Of a DNA stretch of 64,000 nt, positions 46,932 through 55,829 are shown piece after piece. The notes under the pieces are model-generated. The model worked only from the letters and a program-made list of their open reading frames with translations, did not search any database and was not told the DNA's origin. Position numbers and translations under genes: made by a program. Positions within the stretch are counted from its first letter, which is position 1, and every line of letters starts with the position of its first letter. Source of the stretch: a bacterium (GTDB taxonomy: Bacteria; Desulfobacterota; Desulfocorpusculales; Desulfocorpusculum); assembly GCA_037481695.1 (NCBI GenBank), contig JBBFLE010000003.1:272050-336049 (forward strand), in the 5' to 3' direction.

Positions 46932-46970
46932 GGGGCTACTTTGGGAACTCCACTTTCCCAAAGTAGCCCC
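46932..46970. terminator. Long perfect hairpin between convergent genes
   Basis: A 16-bp perfect inverted repeat (46932-46947 with 46955-46970) with a 7-nt loop, midway between the carboxypeptidase (plus) and the HesB-like gene (minus). No T-run on either side; probably a bidirectional terminator. Confidence 0.5.
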
Positions 46971-47007
46971 TGGAAAACCTAAAGCCAGCTTTACTCCCCT
47001 TCTCAGA

Positions 47008-47334
47008 TCAGCAGGAGCAGCTTCCACCAGAAGAGCAGCCCCCTCCCCCTACGGGGTTGGCAGACCTTATGCTGAAGCCCGACTGGTATCCCGCATCTAC
47101 ATAATCAATCAAAATCTGACCGGTCCTTTCCATGAGGTCCTTGTCTATTATGTAGCTTATGTCTCCTTGCTCAAAAGAACTGTCCGTGGCCTTTGGCTCA
47201 TCCAGAGCCAATCTCAAGGAAGGCCCTCCTCAACCGCCTTCCTGGAGAAAGACCCTTATGGTGTGGGGCAGATCAGCCCGCTCCTTGAAGAAAGCGGCGA
47301 ACTGCTCCTGCGCTTTTGGGGTTACCTGTATCAT
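47008..47334 (-). CDS. HesB/IscA-like selenoprotein (UGA read as selenocysteine)
   Basis: 108 residues if the in-frame TGA at 47232-47230 (codon 35) is read through. Upstream part: MIQVTPKAQEQF...TIRVFLQEGG; then U35; then GGPSLRLALDEPKATD...FSIRSANPVGGGG and a CSSGGSCSC tail. Both sides are parts of one HesB-like domain, and the position of U35 is that of the first conserved Cys. AAAGGAG lies 6 nt before the ATG. HesB-like selenoproteins are known from sequence surveys. Likely Fe-S-assembly-related or redox role; last gene of the Hdr cluster. Confidence 0.87.
47189..47229 (-). promoter_or_regulatory. SECIS-like hairpin after the UGA codon
   Basis: In the mRNA directly after UGA: outer stem GGCCTT/AAGGCC enclosing an inner 5-bp stem GGCTC/GAGCC with loop TGGAU. 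The inner stem begins about 20 nt after the UGA and a G is in the loop, as for bacterial SECIS elements. Confidence 0.65.
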
Positions 47335-47453
47335 TACTCGCTCCTTTCTCTGACTTGCTCCCTGTGCATGAGGCACAGAGAGATTTTTGTCTAGAATACG
47401 CCAGAATGTGGATTCGTCAAGGGGATCTCCATACTTTTGGCTGCAAGAGTTTT

Positions 47454-48347
47454 TCAAAGGGCTGCCTGCGACTTCACTTTCTCCAGCACAGAACGGGTCT
47501 TGACCGCGTGGCTGGAAAGCCCCAGGTCCTTTTCATCCATGCCCATGGCCAGACCCAATACCTGGGTCAGGTAGAGCACTGGGATTTCGTAGGTCTCTTC
47601 AAAGGTTTTTTCTATCTTTTTCTGCTGGGAGTCGAACATGACCCCACAGAACGGACACACTACCACCAAAGCATCCACCTGAAGATCTTTGAGCTCAGCC
47701 AGTTTGTCCCGGCCTATGGCCAGGGCCGTGTGCTCATCGGCCACAAGCACCGAACCCCCGCAGCATTGCTTTTTTCTTGCATAGTCAACTGGCGTGGCCC
47801 CACAAGCTCTTATGAGCTCGTCCAAAACCCGGGGGTCTTCCACAGGGTCAAAGCCTCCGTACACCTCAGATGGCTTCAAGAAATGACATCCATAGTGGGC
47901 GGCCAGCCTGAGGCCCTCTAGGGGCGTCTTAACAGACGCCTTGATGCTTTCCAGGCCCACCTCCTCCCACAGAATCCTCACGAAATGCCTCACTCGCACC
48001 GGGCCATGGTAACTGTGCTTCACCCGGGAGAGCCTTTTGTTGATTTCTTGGAGCTGTTCCGGATGGTTTTGCAGCTCGTGGGAGGTTTCCGTGAGAGAGG
48101 AGGTACAGGAGCTGCAAAGGGTGCAAATGTCCAGAGCCTTTTGCTCTGCTATGCTAAGGTTTCTGGCAGCCAGGCTTTGGGCCACCTTGTGATCCGCGGA
48201 GGCCAGGGGAAAACCGCAACAGGAAAACTCCTCCACGTCCACCAGTGTGATATTGAAATGGCGGGCCAAAGCCCTAACAGACAGCTCGTAGTTGCGCGCT
48301 CTGGCAGGTATTGTACAGCCCAAAAAAAGTGCATAAGAACGGTCCAT
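47454..48347 (-). CDS. hdrB: Heterodisulfide reductase-like subunit B
   Basis: About 297 residues with two CCG domains: LFLGCTIPAR...FSCCGFPLAS...CTLCSSCTSSL and HYGCHFLKPSEVYGG...KQCCGGSV...VCPFCGVMFD. In methanogens HdrB holds the two noncubane clusters where the disulfide is reduced. Here the natural disulfide is unknown. AGGAAGGGG precedes the ATG at 48347. It lies 38 nt after hdrC. Confidence 0.9.
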   Translation of the reverse strand: MDRSYALFLGCTIPARARNYELSVRALARHFNITLVDVEEFSCCGFPLASADHKVAQSLAARNLSIAEQKALDICTLCSSCTSSLTETSHELQNHPEQLQEINKRLSRVKHSYHGPVRVRHFVRILWEEVGLESIKASVKTPLEGLRLAAHYGCHFLKPSEVYGGFDPVEDPRVLDELIRACGATPVDYARKKQCCGGSVLVADEHTALAIGRDKLAELKDLQVDALVVVCPFCGVMFDSQQKKIEKTFEETYEIPVLYLTQVLGLAMGMDEKDLGLSSHAVKTRSVLEKVKSQAAL

Positions 48348-48385
48348 TTCCCCTTCCTCGCCCCCCAAGGGTGCTTTCTGAAAGA

Positions 48386-48931
48386 TCAGTCGCTATGGGA
48401 GCCTCCCTTGCCGCCCATCACCTCTTCCAGTTCCTTCAAGAGCGGGCCCACCACTGCTTTTTCTTCCGGCAAGGCCGGAAGCCCCGCCTTCACCCTTTTC
48501 TTGTTATCGAATTCATCCAGAGGATAGAGAGTGCCCTTCTCGGCCAGAAGGCGCGCCTGCATGGGTATCCCCTCGGGCATGTTCCCACGTCGCAGGGCCA
48601 GGTTCTTCAAAGCCCGCATGAGATCCGAGATCCTGACGCCCTGGGGGCACCTCTCCTGGCAGGTGAAACAACTCGCACAGAGCCACACAAAAGGCTCCCC
48701 TAGCACCTGCTCCCGCATGCCCAAGAGCACCATTCGAATGATCCTGCGTGGGTTGAACCTCTCATTGAAACGCCGCACAGGACAACCTGCAGTACAGGTT
48801 CCGCAGGCAAAACACCGCCTTATTCCCTCACCACCCGGTTGGGCGGCCACTTCATCGGCCAGGCCTGGGTCCAGGGAGCTTTCCTCAACGGCTATCCCGG
48901 TCTGTGCAGGCCCTTGCAAAGGATCACTCAT
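48386..48931 (-). CDS. hdrC: Heterodisulfide reductase-like subunit C
   Basis: 181 residues with two [4Fe-4S] motifs (CFACGTCTAGCP and CASCFTCQERCP) in a small helical protein, the HdrC pattern. It passes electrons between HdrA and HdrB. A ~37-residue N-terminal extension is unconserved. GGGAGG lies 7 nt before the ATG. Confidence 0.9.
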   Translation of the reverse strand: MSDPLQGPAQTGIAVEESSLDPGLADEVAAQPGGEGIRRCFACGTCTAGCPVRRFNERFNPRRIIRMVLLGMREQVLGEPFVWLCASCFTCQERCPQGVRISDLMRALKNLALRRGNMPEGIPMQARLLAEKGTLYPLDEFDNKKRVKAGLPALPEEKAVVGPLLKELEEVMGGKGGSHSD

Positions 48932-49007
48932 GCTCTACCTCCCAAGATCGGCCCTCTGTTTTCCCAAAAAACCCCTCCCAAACCCTATGCAGTCCCCTCC
49001 AAGCAAC

Positions 49008-50141
49008 TTACCTGGGCTGAAGCTCCTCTTCCCTGAAGGTGGCCAGAGGCAAAGGCTCCTCCAGACTCCTGCCAGCCACATAATCAAACACAGCCTGGGT
49101 CCTGAAAGCCACTGCCCGGAATATTTCTGCCACACGGATCCCCATGGGGCAGGCACTGCTGCACTGGCCGCAGCCCACGCAGGAAGTGCTCATGTGGGCC
49201 ATACGGGTCATGTGATAGAAAAGCGTCTCTGCTGGCATCTTCAAAGCGCCTTTTCTCTTGGCCCACCTTATGTACTGGTAAGAGGGATGCTCCATGGTGG
49301 AGCTGTCCATGACACAGCTCTTGCAATAACAAACCGGACAAACATCCCTGCAGTTGTAACAGTTGATGCATCTGGAGAGCTCACCCAAAAGCTTCTCCAG
49401 GGGCAAGACTTCAGAGTGCACTTCTCTTAACAGAGAGTCACGAAAGGCCTCACGCCTGGAGACCATTTGCCTGAGCGCAGCCTCCCTTCCAGATGGGAAA
49501 ACAGCCTTTTTCAGCCCGGCTGCCTCCAGAGCTTGTTTTCCTCTTTCTGTGGAGGCCATGGCCAGCCAGCCCGAAGCCTGAGCCCCCACGAGCAGCAGCT
49601 CAATATCCGCTCCTTGGGCAGTGGGGTATTCGCAGGCCTGGCAACAACTCCTCAATGAGGGTGCACCCTCTGGCAGCTCTCCTTTGCCCAGCATACTCTC
49701 CAGAAAAGCACTTGAAGATTCGGCGGTGTTCTTGGCCCAAGGCTCATATTGGGTTGGCTCCATGGTACCCAGGCAGTCTGAGCCCAGTATGAGCACCCGC
49801 TGCCGATCCCCTTGGTGAAGTTTCACCAGCTCCACAAAGGCCCTTATCTCACAGGGCCTAAGCAGGGCACCCAGGGAAGCCCCCGGATCCTGGCGGGAGA
49901 GCTTGGCCAACAAAGTAGCACCGTTGACCAGCATGACCGGGGCCACAGGATCCAGACCTGCCAGGCCATGGGCATCCTTTACCAGAACGTGCTGAACCAT
50001 TTGCCCCAAGGGAAGCCTCCTGGGCACCATCATCAAATCCACGGCCTTGGCCTCCATGAGGCTCTTACAGAGGGCCTGCACAGCCCCAGCCAGACCCCCA
50101 TCCGCTGTCTCAGGCAACGCGAACACTTCAGCAGACATCAT
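49008..50141 (-). CDS. FrhB/FdhB-like iron-sulfur (flavo)protein
   Basis: About 377 residues. The middle (LLRPCEIRAFVELVKL...VLILGSDCLG) matches the FrhB/FdhB fold (F420-hydrogenase/dehydrogenase beta subunit family), and the C-terminal part has cysteine motifs RCINCYNCRDVCPVCYCKSC and TSCVGCGQCSSACPMG. Such subunits can bind flavin and move electrons from a soluble carrier (F420, NADH or formate dehydrogenase) to Hdr. GGAGG is 8 nt before the ATG at 50141; the longer frame is not used. Sits between mvhD and hdrC. Confidence 0.85.
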   Translation of the reverse strand: MMSAEVFALPETADGGLAGAVQALCKSLMEAKAVDLMMVPRRLPLGQMVQHVLVKDAHGLAGLDPVAPVMLVNGATLLAKLSRQDPGASLGALLRPCEIRAFVELVKLHQGDRQRVLILGSDCLGTMEPTQYEPWAKNTAESSSAFLESMLGKGELPEGAPSLRSCCQACEYPTAQGADIELLLVGAQASGWLAMASTERGKQALEAAGLKKAVFPSGREAALRQMVSRREAFRDSLLREVHSEVLPLEKLLGELSRCINCYNCRDVCPVCYCKSCVMDSSTMEHPSYQYIRWAKRKGALKMPAETLFYHMTRMAHMSTSCVGCGQCSSACPMGIRVAEIFRAVAFRTQAVFDYVAGRSLEEPLPLATFREEELQPR

Positions 50142-50164
50142 GTTGCTTTCCTCCGCCAGTATGC

Positions 50165-50590
50165 TCACAGAATCATCTGGGCCTGCACAGGGCTTGGCCC
50201 CTTGGCCTTGAGGCTCTCCACCATCTCCTTGATGGTCTGGGCGAACAAGCCTCCCTCGCTGGCGCTTATCCAGCGAAGCCATAGGCGGCTGCGATCCAGT
50301 CCCAGGGAGTCCATGATCTCCCACAACAGAGCCACCCTTCTACGAGCCTTGAAGTTCCCATTGGTATAGTGACAGTCCCCAGGATGGCATCCCCCCACCA
50401 GCACACCATCCGCCCCTTCCAGAAAAGCCTTGACCACGTACATGGGATCCAGGGAGCCAGTACACATCAACCTGACCGTGCGCACATTGGCTGGATAAGT
50501 CATACGCGCTGTTCCGGCCAGATCCGCTCCTGCATAGGTGCACCAATTGCATAGAAAGGCAATGATCTTAGGCTCCATAGATGTCTGCAT
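50165..50590 (-). CDS. mvhD: MvhD-like electron-transfer subunit
   Basis: 141 residues of the MvhD/FlpD family: FLCNWCTYAGADLAGTARM, RLMCTGSLDP and GCHPGDCHYTNGNFKARRR. It binds a [2Fe-2S] cluster and links HdrA to a hydrogenase or formate dehydrogenase. The cysteine positions are all Cys here (some relatives use selenocysteine). Located between the tandem HdrA and the FrhB-like gene. Confidence 0.93.
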   Translation of the reverse strand: MQTSMEPKIIAFLCNWCTYAGADLAGTARMTYPANVRTVRLMCTGSLDPMYVVKAFLEGADGVLVGGCHPGDCHYTNGNFKARRRVALLWEIMDSLGLDRSRLWLRWISASEGGLFAQTIKEMVESLKAKGPSPVQAQMIL

Positions 50591-50654
50591 CTCCTTTCCC
50601 CTTCCTCTGCTGGGAGAATTTGGACAGGCTCCCCGAAGCCCTTGGGAAGCCAGG

Positions 50655-53600
50655 CTATTCCATGAGGGCCTCTATGGCCCAAAGGGTCTGTTTGTCCGAG
50701 GCTCCCCAGAGCTGGCTTGCGTCATTGGGACAGACGGCCACACAAGTTCCACAGGCCTGACAGAGGCCTCCCAAGACCACCGCATGCCCCCTCTCTTCAT
50801 CAAGCTCCCTGGCCCCAACAGGGCAGGCCTCTACACAAAGCCCGCAAGCCGAGCAACGAGAGGGACTTACCCTGGCTCCCCCCACCACCTCTTTTCTTTC
50901 CATGCCCCTCAGGAAAGCCTCGGCCCGCATGGCTGCCCCTCGGCCCTGAGCCATGGCCTCATCCAAGAAAGCAGGCCCAAGGGCCATGCCACATCCATAA
51001 ATCCCGTCGGCCAGATCCAGTGGGCGGAACTTGGGGTTCTCATTTTCCAGAAATCCATCGGGATCCAGGTTGATGCCAAGGGATTTGAGCAGTGCTTGAG
51101 GCACCACAGGCACCACCCCAGCGCTCAAGACCACCATGTCAGGGCTCATGAGCACTCTCAGACCTAGCAGGGGATCCCAGAAGCTGACCCTAAGTCGCCC
51201 TTCTTGGACACTCACCTGCGGCGGGTCAGTCTCTTGGAAGGGCACAAACAGGACCCCAGCCTCCCTGGCCCTGCGGTAATGCCTTTCCAATGTGCCGAAG
51301 GCTCTCAGATCCCTGTAAAGCACCATCAAACGGACCCTGGGATCAGCTTGCAGGAGTCTGAGGCTGTTTTTCAAGGCTGTGGCACAGCATACCCTGCTGC
51401 AATAGGGATGCTCCTCGTCTCTGGAGCCCACACACTGGATCATGACCACCTGTTTGAGTTCCCCGGGCTTAATCTTTCCCTCGAAAAGAGCTGTCTCCAG
51501 ATCCCTCTGGGTCACTATCCCCGGGTGTTCAGAGTACAGGTAAGAGGTGGGCTTGGACATGCTTGCTCCCGTGGCTACAACCACAGCCCCAAAACCATAC
51601 TGTTTTGGATTGCCATCAGGACCAACCAGCGTGGCCTTGAAATGGCCAGGGCTACCTTTCAAATCACCCACCACCGTGGAGGTGAGAATCTGGACCCCCC
51701 CCGCCTGGGCCAGCTTGTCCAGCAGGCTCTTGAGAAGCTTTGGGGGCTCGAACTGTGGGTTTAACCCATAGCGAAGCCACCTGAGGTTTCCACCCAACTC
51801 TTCTTCTTTTTCCACCAGGGTAACTTCCCTGCCCATTTGAGTCAGGCTCAAGGCCGCGCAAATCCCTGCCGGGCCACCTCCCACCACCAAAACAGCCCTC
51901 TCGGGCATCTGAGGGGCCAGGGCCTGCCCGGAGGGAACACCAGCCCTGAGCCTTTCCAGCCCGGCCTTGAGCTGAGCCAGGGCTGATTCCTTGAGGTTCT
52001 CGACACTGGCAAGGTGGGCCCATGCACACTGCTCTCGCAAATTCACCAGTTGAAGATTCTGGCTGCTGAGCCCGGCTCTTGCCAGCACCTTCTCCAGCTT
52101 CTTTTGAAGCCACCTGGGGGTACAGGCCCCCACCAGCACCGCATTGGCCCCTGAGCGGCTCAGACGCTCCCCCAAGGCCTCTAATCCCTTTTCCTTGCAA
52201 AGGGTCGAGGCCCAAAAGACATCCACTACATCTCTTTCTTCAATCAAAGCACTGCCTAGCTCTTGTGCCTGGAGGGATTCCTTCAGGGTGCCCGAGCAGT
52301 CGCAAAGGGCGGCCAAAACCCGCAATTCCTGTTCCTCGTCTCTGAGAAAATCACCCGAGGTCCCCTGAAGAGCTCTGGCCTGAGGGACGCTGTGGGCTGC
52401 GGCCAAGGCAGCCGCCTCGTGGGCCTGGGCCACGCTCTCGGGGATGTCTTTGGGCTCGCAGGCAGCCCCGGCCAAGTACACTCCCTCTTGGGCCGTGCGA
52501 CTCAGGTACCCGGGCTCAGCGCTCAAGAAACCGTCTTGGTCCAGGCTTATGCCAAGGATTTCTGCCAACCTTTTGGTCTCAGGGCTTGCCTCCAGACCCA
52601 CGGAGAGAACCACCAGATCGAAACTATCCTCTCTCCAGTTGCCGTTTTCCTCTTCCACCTGTATATAAAGACCTCCCTTGCGCCTGAAAACCTCAGAAGG
52701 CCTTCCCCTGGTCATGCGGATCCCCATGGACCTGGCCTCTTGGAGGTATCTTTCATAGCCTTTGCCGCAGGTCCTGAGATCCATGTAAAAGATCTCCAGG
52801 TGGGCATCGGGTAGGAGCTCCCTGGCCATGCGGGCTTCCTTGAGGGCCATCATGCAGCAAAGCGAGGAGCAGTAGTTGTGGGCCACCTCCCTGGAGCCCA
52901 CACACTGGATCCAGGCTATTTTTGAAGGAATTGCCCCATCTGAAGGCCTCGTTATTTTGTTTTGACCCTCTCGCCAATTCCTTGCTATCAATCTCTCCAG
53001 CTCCAGGGAGCTGATCACATCGGCAAAACGACCGTAGCCCAACTCAGGATGATCAGTGGGGTCATGCAGGCGAAAACCCGTGGCCACCACTATGGCCCTG
53101 CAGATCCTCTCCTCCCAGGTATCCTGGGCATCCAAGCAGATGGCATCCTCGGGGCAGGCCTTCACACAGGCCCCGCACCTGGTGCATCTTTGTTGATCCA
53201 CACCCAGCCGGTACCCAGTGCAAAGCTCTGAGCGATAGCCTATGGCCTTTTTGGGGAGCATCCCACCTTGAAGAGGATCAGGGTAGGATTCTGGGCAGGC
53301 CTCCACACATCTGTTGCAGTTGGTGCACTTTTCATAATCCACACAGGTGGCCCTTCGCCTGAGCCTCACCCGGAATTCCCCGGCCTTGCCCTCCACGGCC
53401 TCGACCTCTGTTGAGGCCAGCAACGTGACCATGGGATGCTCAAAGAGACTCTTCAAACACCCTGTGGCCACCTGGGGGTCTTTGGGAAGCAATTGGCAAA
53501 ACCCACAGCTGTCCGTGGGGAACTGCCTGTCCAGCAGGGGCATGGTTCCGCCGTGGGCCAGGGCCTGGTCCACCATGAGCACCGTTCTTCCGCTCTCGGC

Positions 53601-53717
53601 AAGATCCAACGCAGCGGTCAGACCTGCTGTACCAGCCCCTATCACCAAGACATCAGCACATGGGGGGGAATCAATGGCTTCTTGTGGCTCTTGGAGAAGG
53701 TTCGGCTGCTTGTCCAT
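50655..53717 (-). CDS. Tandem HdrA-like flavoprotein (two FAD units)
   Basis: 1020 residues, about one and a half HdrA proteins fused. Unit 1: FAD motif VIGAGTAGLTAALDLA (~25), two ferredoxin-type clusters (CTNCNRCVEACP, CTRCGACVKACP) and IQCVGSREVAHNYCSSLCCMMALKEA. A linker with CDCSG and ACTPRW (degenerate first HdrA domain). Unit 2: VVGGGPAGICAALSL, IQCVGSRDEEHPYCSRVCCATALKN, and final clusters CSACGLCVEACP and CQACGTCVAVCP. This resembles BamE of anaerobic benzoate degraders. 3 nt after the upstream hdrA; likely a bifurcation or confurcation core. Confidence 0.9.
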   Translation of the reverse strand: MDKQPNLLQEPQEAIDSPPCADVLVIGAGTAGLTAALDLAESGRTVLMVDQALAHGGTMPLLDRQFPTDSCGFCQLLPKDPQVATGCLKSLFEHPMVTLLASTEVEAVEGKAGEFRVRLRRRATCVDYEKCTNCNRCVEACPESYPDPLQGGMLPKKAIGYRSELCTGYRLGVDQQRCTRCGACVKACPEDAICLDAQDTWEERICRAIVVATGFRLHDPTDHPELGYGRFADVISSLELERLIARNWREGQNKITRPSDGAIPSKIAWIQCVGSREVAHNYCSSLCCMMALKEARMARELLPDAHLEIFYMDLRTCGKGYERYLQEARSMGIRMTRGRPSEVFRRKGGLYIQVEEENGNWREDSFDLVVLSVGLEASPETKRLAEILGISLDQDGFLSAEPGYLSRTAQEGVYLAGAACEPKDIPESVAQAHEAAALAAAHSVPQARALQGTSGDFLRDEEQELRVLAALCDCSGTLKESLQAQELGSALIEERDVVDVFWASTLCKEKGLEALGERLSRSGANAVLVGACTPRWLQKKLEKVLARAGLSSQNLQLVNLREQCAWAHLASVENLKESALAQLKAGLERLRAGVPSGQALAPQMPERAVLVVGGGPAGICAALSLTQMGREVTLVEKEEELGGNLRWLRYGLNPQFEPPKLLKSLLDKLAQAGGVQILTSTVVGDLKGSPGHFKATLVGPDGNPKQYGFGAVVVATGASMSKPTSYLYSEHPGIVTQRDLETALFEGKIKPGELKQVVMIQCVGSRDEEHPYCSRVCCATALKNSLRLLQADPRVRLMVLYRDLRAFGTLERHYRRAREAGVLFVPFQETDPPQVSVQEGRLRVSFWDPLLGLRVLMSPDMVVLSAGVVPVVPQALLKSLGINLDPDGFLENENPKFRPLDLADGIYGCGMALGPAFLDEAMAQGRGAAMRAEAFLRGMERKEVVGGARVSPSRCSACGLCVEACPVGARELDEERGHAVVLGGLCQACGTCVAVCPNDASQLWGASDKQTLWAIEALME

Positions 53718-53720
53718 GTC

Positions 53721-55685
53721 TCAGGCTCCCATCAGCGCGTCTATTTCGGCCAGCACCTGATCCGGGGTAAAGTGCTTGAGTCGGGCCGCTCCGCTGGGGC
53801 AGGCAGCAGCACAGGAGCCGCAGCCTAGGCAGAGGGCCTGGTTGATCTTAGAGACCAGGCTCCTGGCTTGATAGGTTATGGCCCCTGAGGGACACAACCC
53901 CACGCAGGTCTGGCAACCCACGCACACCTCTGGGTCTATTTCCGAGACCATGGACTCGATCTCCACCCTGCCTCTGGAAGCCAGGGAAAGGGCCTTGGCC
54001 GCGGCTGCCGAGGCGTGAGCCACGGTGTCTGGAATGTCCCTGGGCCCCTGGCAAGTGCCGGCCAGGAATATTCCAGCTGCAGCAGTGGAAACAGGGGCCA
54101 GCTTGGGGTGTTGTTCCAGGAAGAACCCGTCACGGCTTCTGCCCAGAAGAAAGGTCCTGGAGACCTTTTCAGCATCGGCCCTTGGTTCCATGGCCGAAGC
54201 CAGTATCACCATATCCACCGGCACCCTGAGGATCTCCCCTGAGAGGCTGTCCTCGCCCACAACCATGAGCCGGCCTTGCTCCTCGGGGCTGAGGGCCTGG
54301 TCGGTCACAAGACCCGGTTTGCCCCGCACGAAAATAGCCCCTTCGCCTTGCACCCGGTCGTAGAACTCCTCGTAACCTTTTCCGAAACAGCGCATGTCAA
54401 TGTAAAAGAGAAAAACATTGGCGTGGATTTTCTCGCGGATCAAATGGGCAAACTTAAGGGCGTACATGCAGCACACCCTGGAACAGTACTCGTGGTAGTT
54501 CTTGTCCCTGCTGCCCACGCAGTGGATGATGGCCACATCCCTGGGCTCTTTCCCATCCTTTGTTAGGATATGCCCGCCTGTGGGCCCTGCAGCTGAGACC
54601 AGCCGCTCGAACTCCAGGCCCGTGATCACGTTGGGATAAACACCGTAGCCGTACATGCTCAAAGGGGTGGGATCCATCTGATCGTACCCCGTGGCCACTA
54701 TGATGGAGCCCACTTCCACTTCCTCCACCCAGTCCTGCTGCTGGAAATCTATGGCATTGACCTCGCAGAACTTCTCGCAGGCTCTACACTTGCCCTTCTG
54801 GAAATAAATGCAGTTCTCTTTATCGATCACTGGCTTGTTGGGCACTGCCTGGGGAAACATGGTGTAAATGGCTTTTCTTTGCCCCAGGCCCAGGTTGTAC
54901 TCCGAGGGCACCTTCTTGGGGCATTTCTCCTGGCACAGTCCGCAGCCAGTGCATTTGTGCCAGTCCACATACCTGGCTTTGTGAAGAATGCGAGCCTTGA
55001 AATTGCCCACAAAGCCTGTGACTTCCACCACCTCGCTGTAAGCATGAAGCCTGATGTGCGGATGTGTGCCCACAGCCACCATCTTGGGGGTCAATATGCA
55101 GGCCGAGCAATCCAGGGTGGGAAAGGTCTTGTCCAGCTGTGACATGTGCCCTCCCACCGATTGTTGGCGCTCCACCAGGTGCACCAGGTGCCCGCTCTCA
55201 GCTATGTCCAAGGCTGCCTGGATGCCGGCTATGCCTCCTCCCACCACCAGCACGTGGGGATGCACCGGAGCCTCCTGGGAAGGCAGGGGTTCGTGATAAG
55301 CCACACGGGCCACTGCAGCCCGAATCAGGTCCCTGGCTTTTTGGTTGGCTGCATCCAGATCCTCTTCGGCGGTCCAGGAACATTGCTCCCTTATGTTGGC
55401 GATCTGCAAGAAGTAGGGATTTATCCCGGCGGCCTGACAGGTCTTGCGAAAGGTGTTCTCATGCATGCGCGGAGAACAGGCTGCCACTACCACTCGGTTA
55501 AGACCCATTTCCTGGATGTCTTTGCGGATCTGTTCCTGGCCCGGCTCTGAACACATGAACCTGTAATCCCGGGCCACCACCACACCGGGTAATTGCTGGG
55601 CATAAGAGGCCAGATCCTCCACCCTAAGCTTGCCTGCTATGTTTGTGCCACAATGGCAGACATAAACCCCTATTTTTACGGCCAT
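53721..55685 (-). CDS. hdrA: HdrA-like flavin/iron-sulfur protein
   Basis: About 654 residues, full-length HdrA: N-terminal VYVCHCGTNIAG and VVAACSPRMHENTFRK, FAD motif VVGGGIAGIQAALDIA, CTGCGLCQEKCP, CRACEKFCEVNA, HCVGSRDKNYHEYCSRVCCMYALK, and two C-terminal clusters (CVGCQTCVGLCP, CLGCGSCAAACP). The ATG at 55685 has GGGGAGG 8 nt upstream. It starts the Hdr cluster; a TTGAAA/TAGAAT promoter is upstream. Confidence 0.93.
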   Translation of the reverse strand: MAVKIGVYVCHCGTNIAGKLRVEDLASYAQQLPGVVVARDYRFMCSEPGQEQIRKDIQEMGLNRVVVAACSPRMHENTFRKTCQAAGINPYFLQIANIREQCSWTAEEDLDAANQKARDLIRAAVARVAYHEPLPSQEAPVHPHVLVVGGGIAGIQAALDIAESGHLVHLVERQQSVGGHMSQLDKTFPTLDCSACILTPKMVAVGTHPHIRLHAYSEVVEVTGFVGNFKARILHKARYVDWHKCTGCGLCQEKCPKKVPSEYNLGLGQRKAIYTMFPQAVPNKPVIDKENCIYFQKGKCRACEKFCEVNAIDFQQQDWVEEVEVGSIIVATGYDQMDPTPLSMYGYGVYPNVITGLEFERLVSAAGPTGGHILTKDGKEPRDVAIIHCVGSRDKNYHEYCSRVCCMYALKFAHLIREKIHANVFLFYIDMRCFGKGYEEFYDRVQGEGAIFVRGKPGLVTDQALSPEEQGRLMVVGEDSLSGEILRVPVDMVILASAMEPRADAEKVSRTFLLGRSRDGFFLEQHPKLAPVSTAAAGIFLAGTCQGPRDIPDTVAHASAAAAKALSLASRGRVEIESMVSEIDPEVCVGCQTCVGLCPSGAITYQARSLVSKINQALCLGCGSCAAACPSGAARLKHFTPDQVLAEIDALMGA

Positions 55686-55772
55686 TGACCAAACCTCCCC
55701 AGCTGAAACCCCGCGGCCCGCGGTCCTCCAGAGACCTGCAGATGGCTCTGCAGTCTCACTATTCATAATTGC

Positions 55773-55802
55773 ATTCTACAATGTGTGACCAGGGCTTTTC
55801 AA
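55773..55802 (-). promoter_or_regulatory. Sigma-70 type promoter of the Hdr cluster
   Basis: On the minus strand TTGAAA (plus-strand 55797-55802) and TAGAAT (55773-55778), 18-nt spacer, about 85 nt before hdrA. A GC-rich CCGCGG-C-CCGCGG repeat (55711-55723) lies between promoter and gene. Confidence 0.5.
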
Positions 55803-55829
55803 CTCCGCGTGGGAGTTCATGAGGTGCTC

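Noticed and set aside
55709..55728. CCGCGG-C-CCGCGG palindrome before hdrA as a terminator or operator
   Set aside because: Each half is self-complementary, there is no T-run, and similar GC clusters occur by chance in this genome; not listed as a site.
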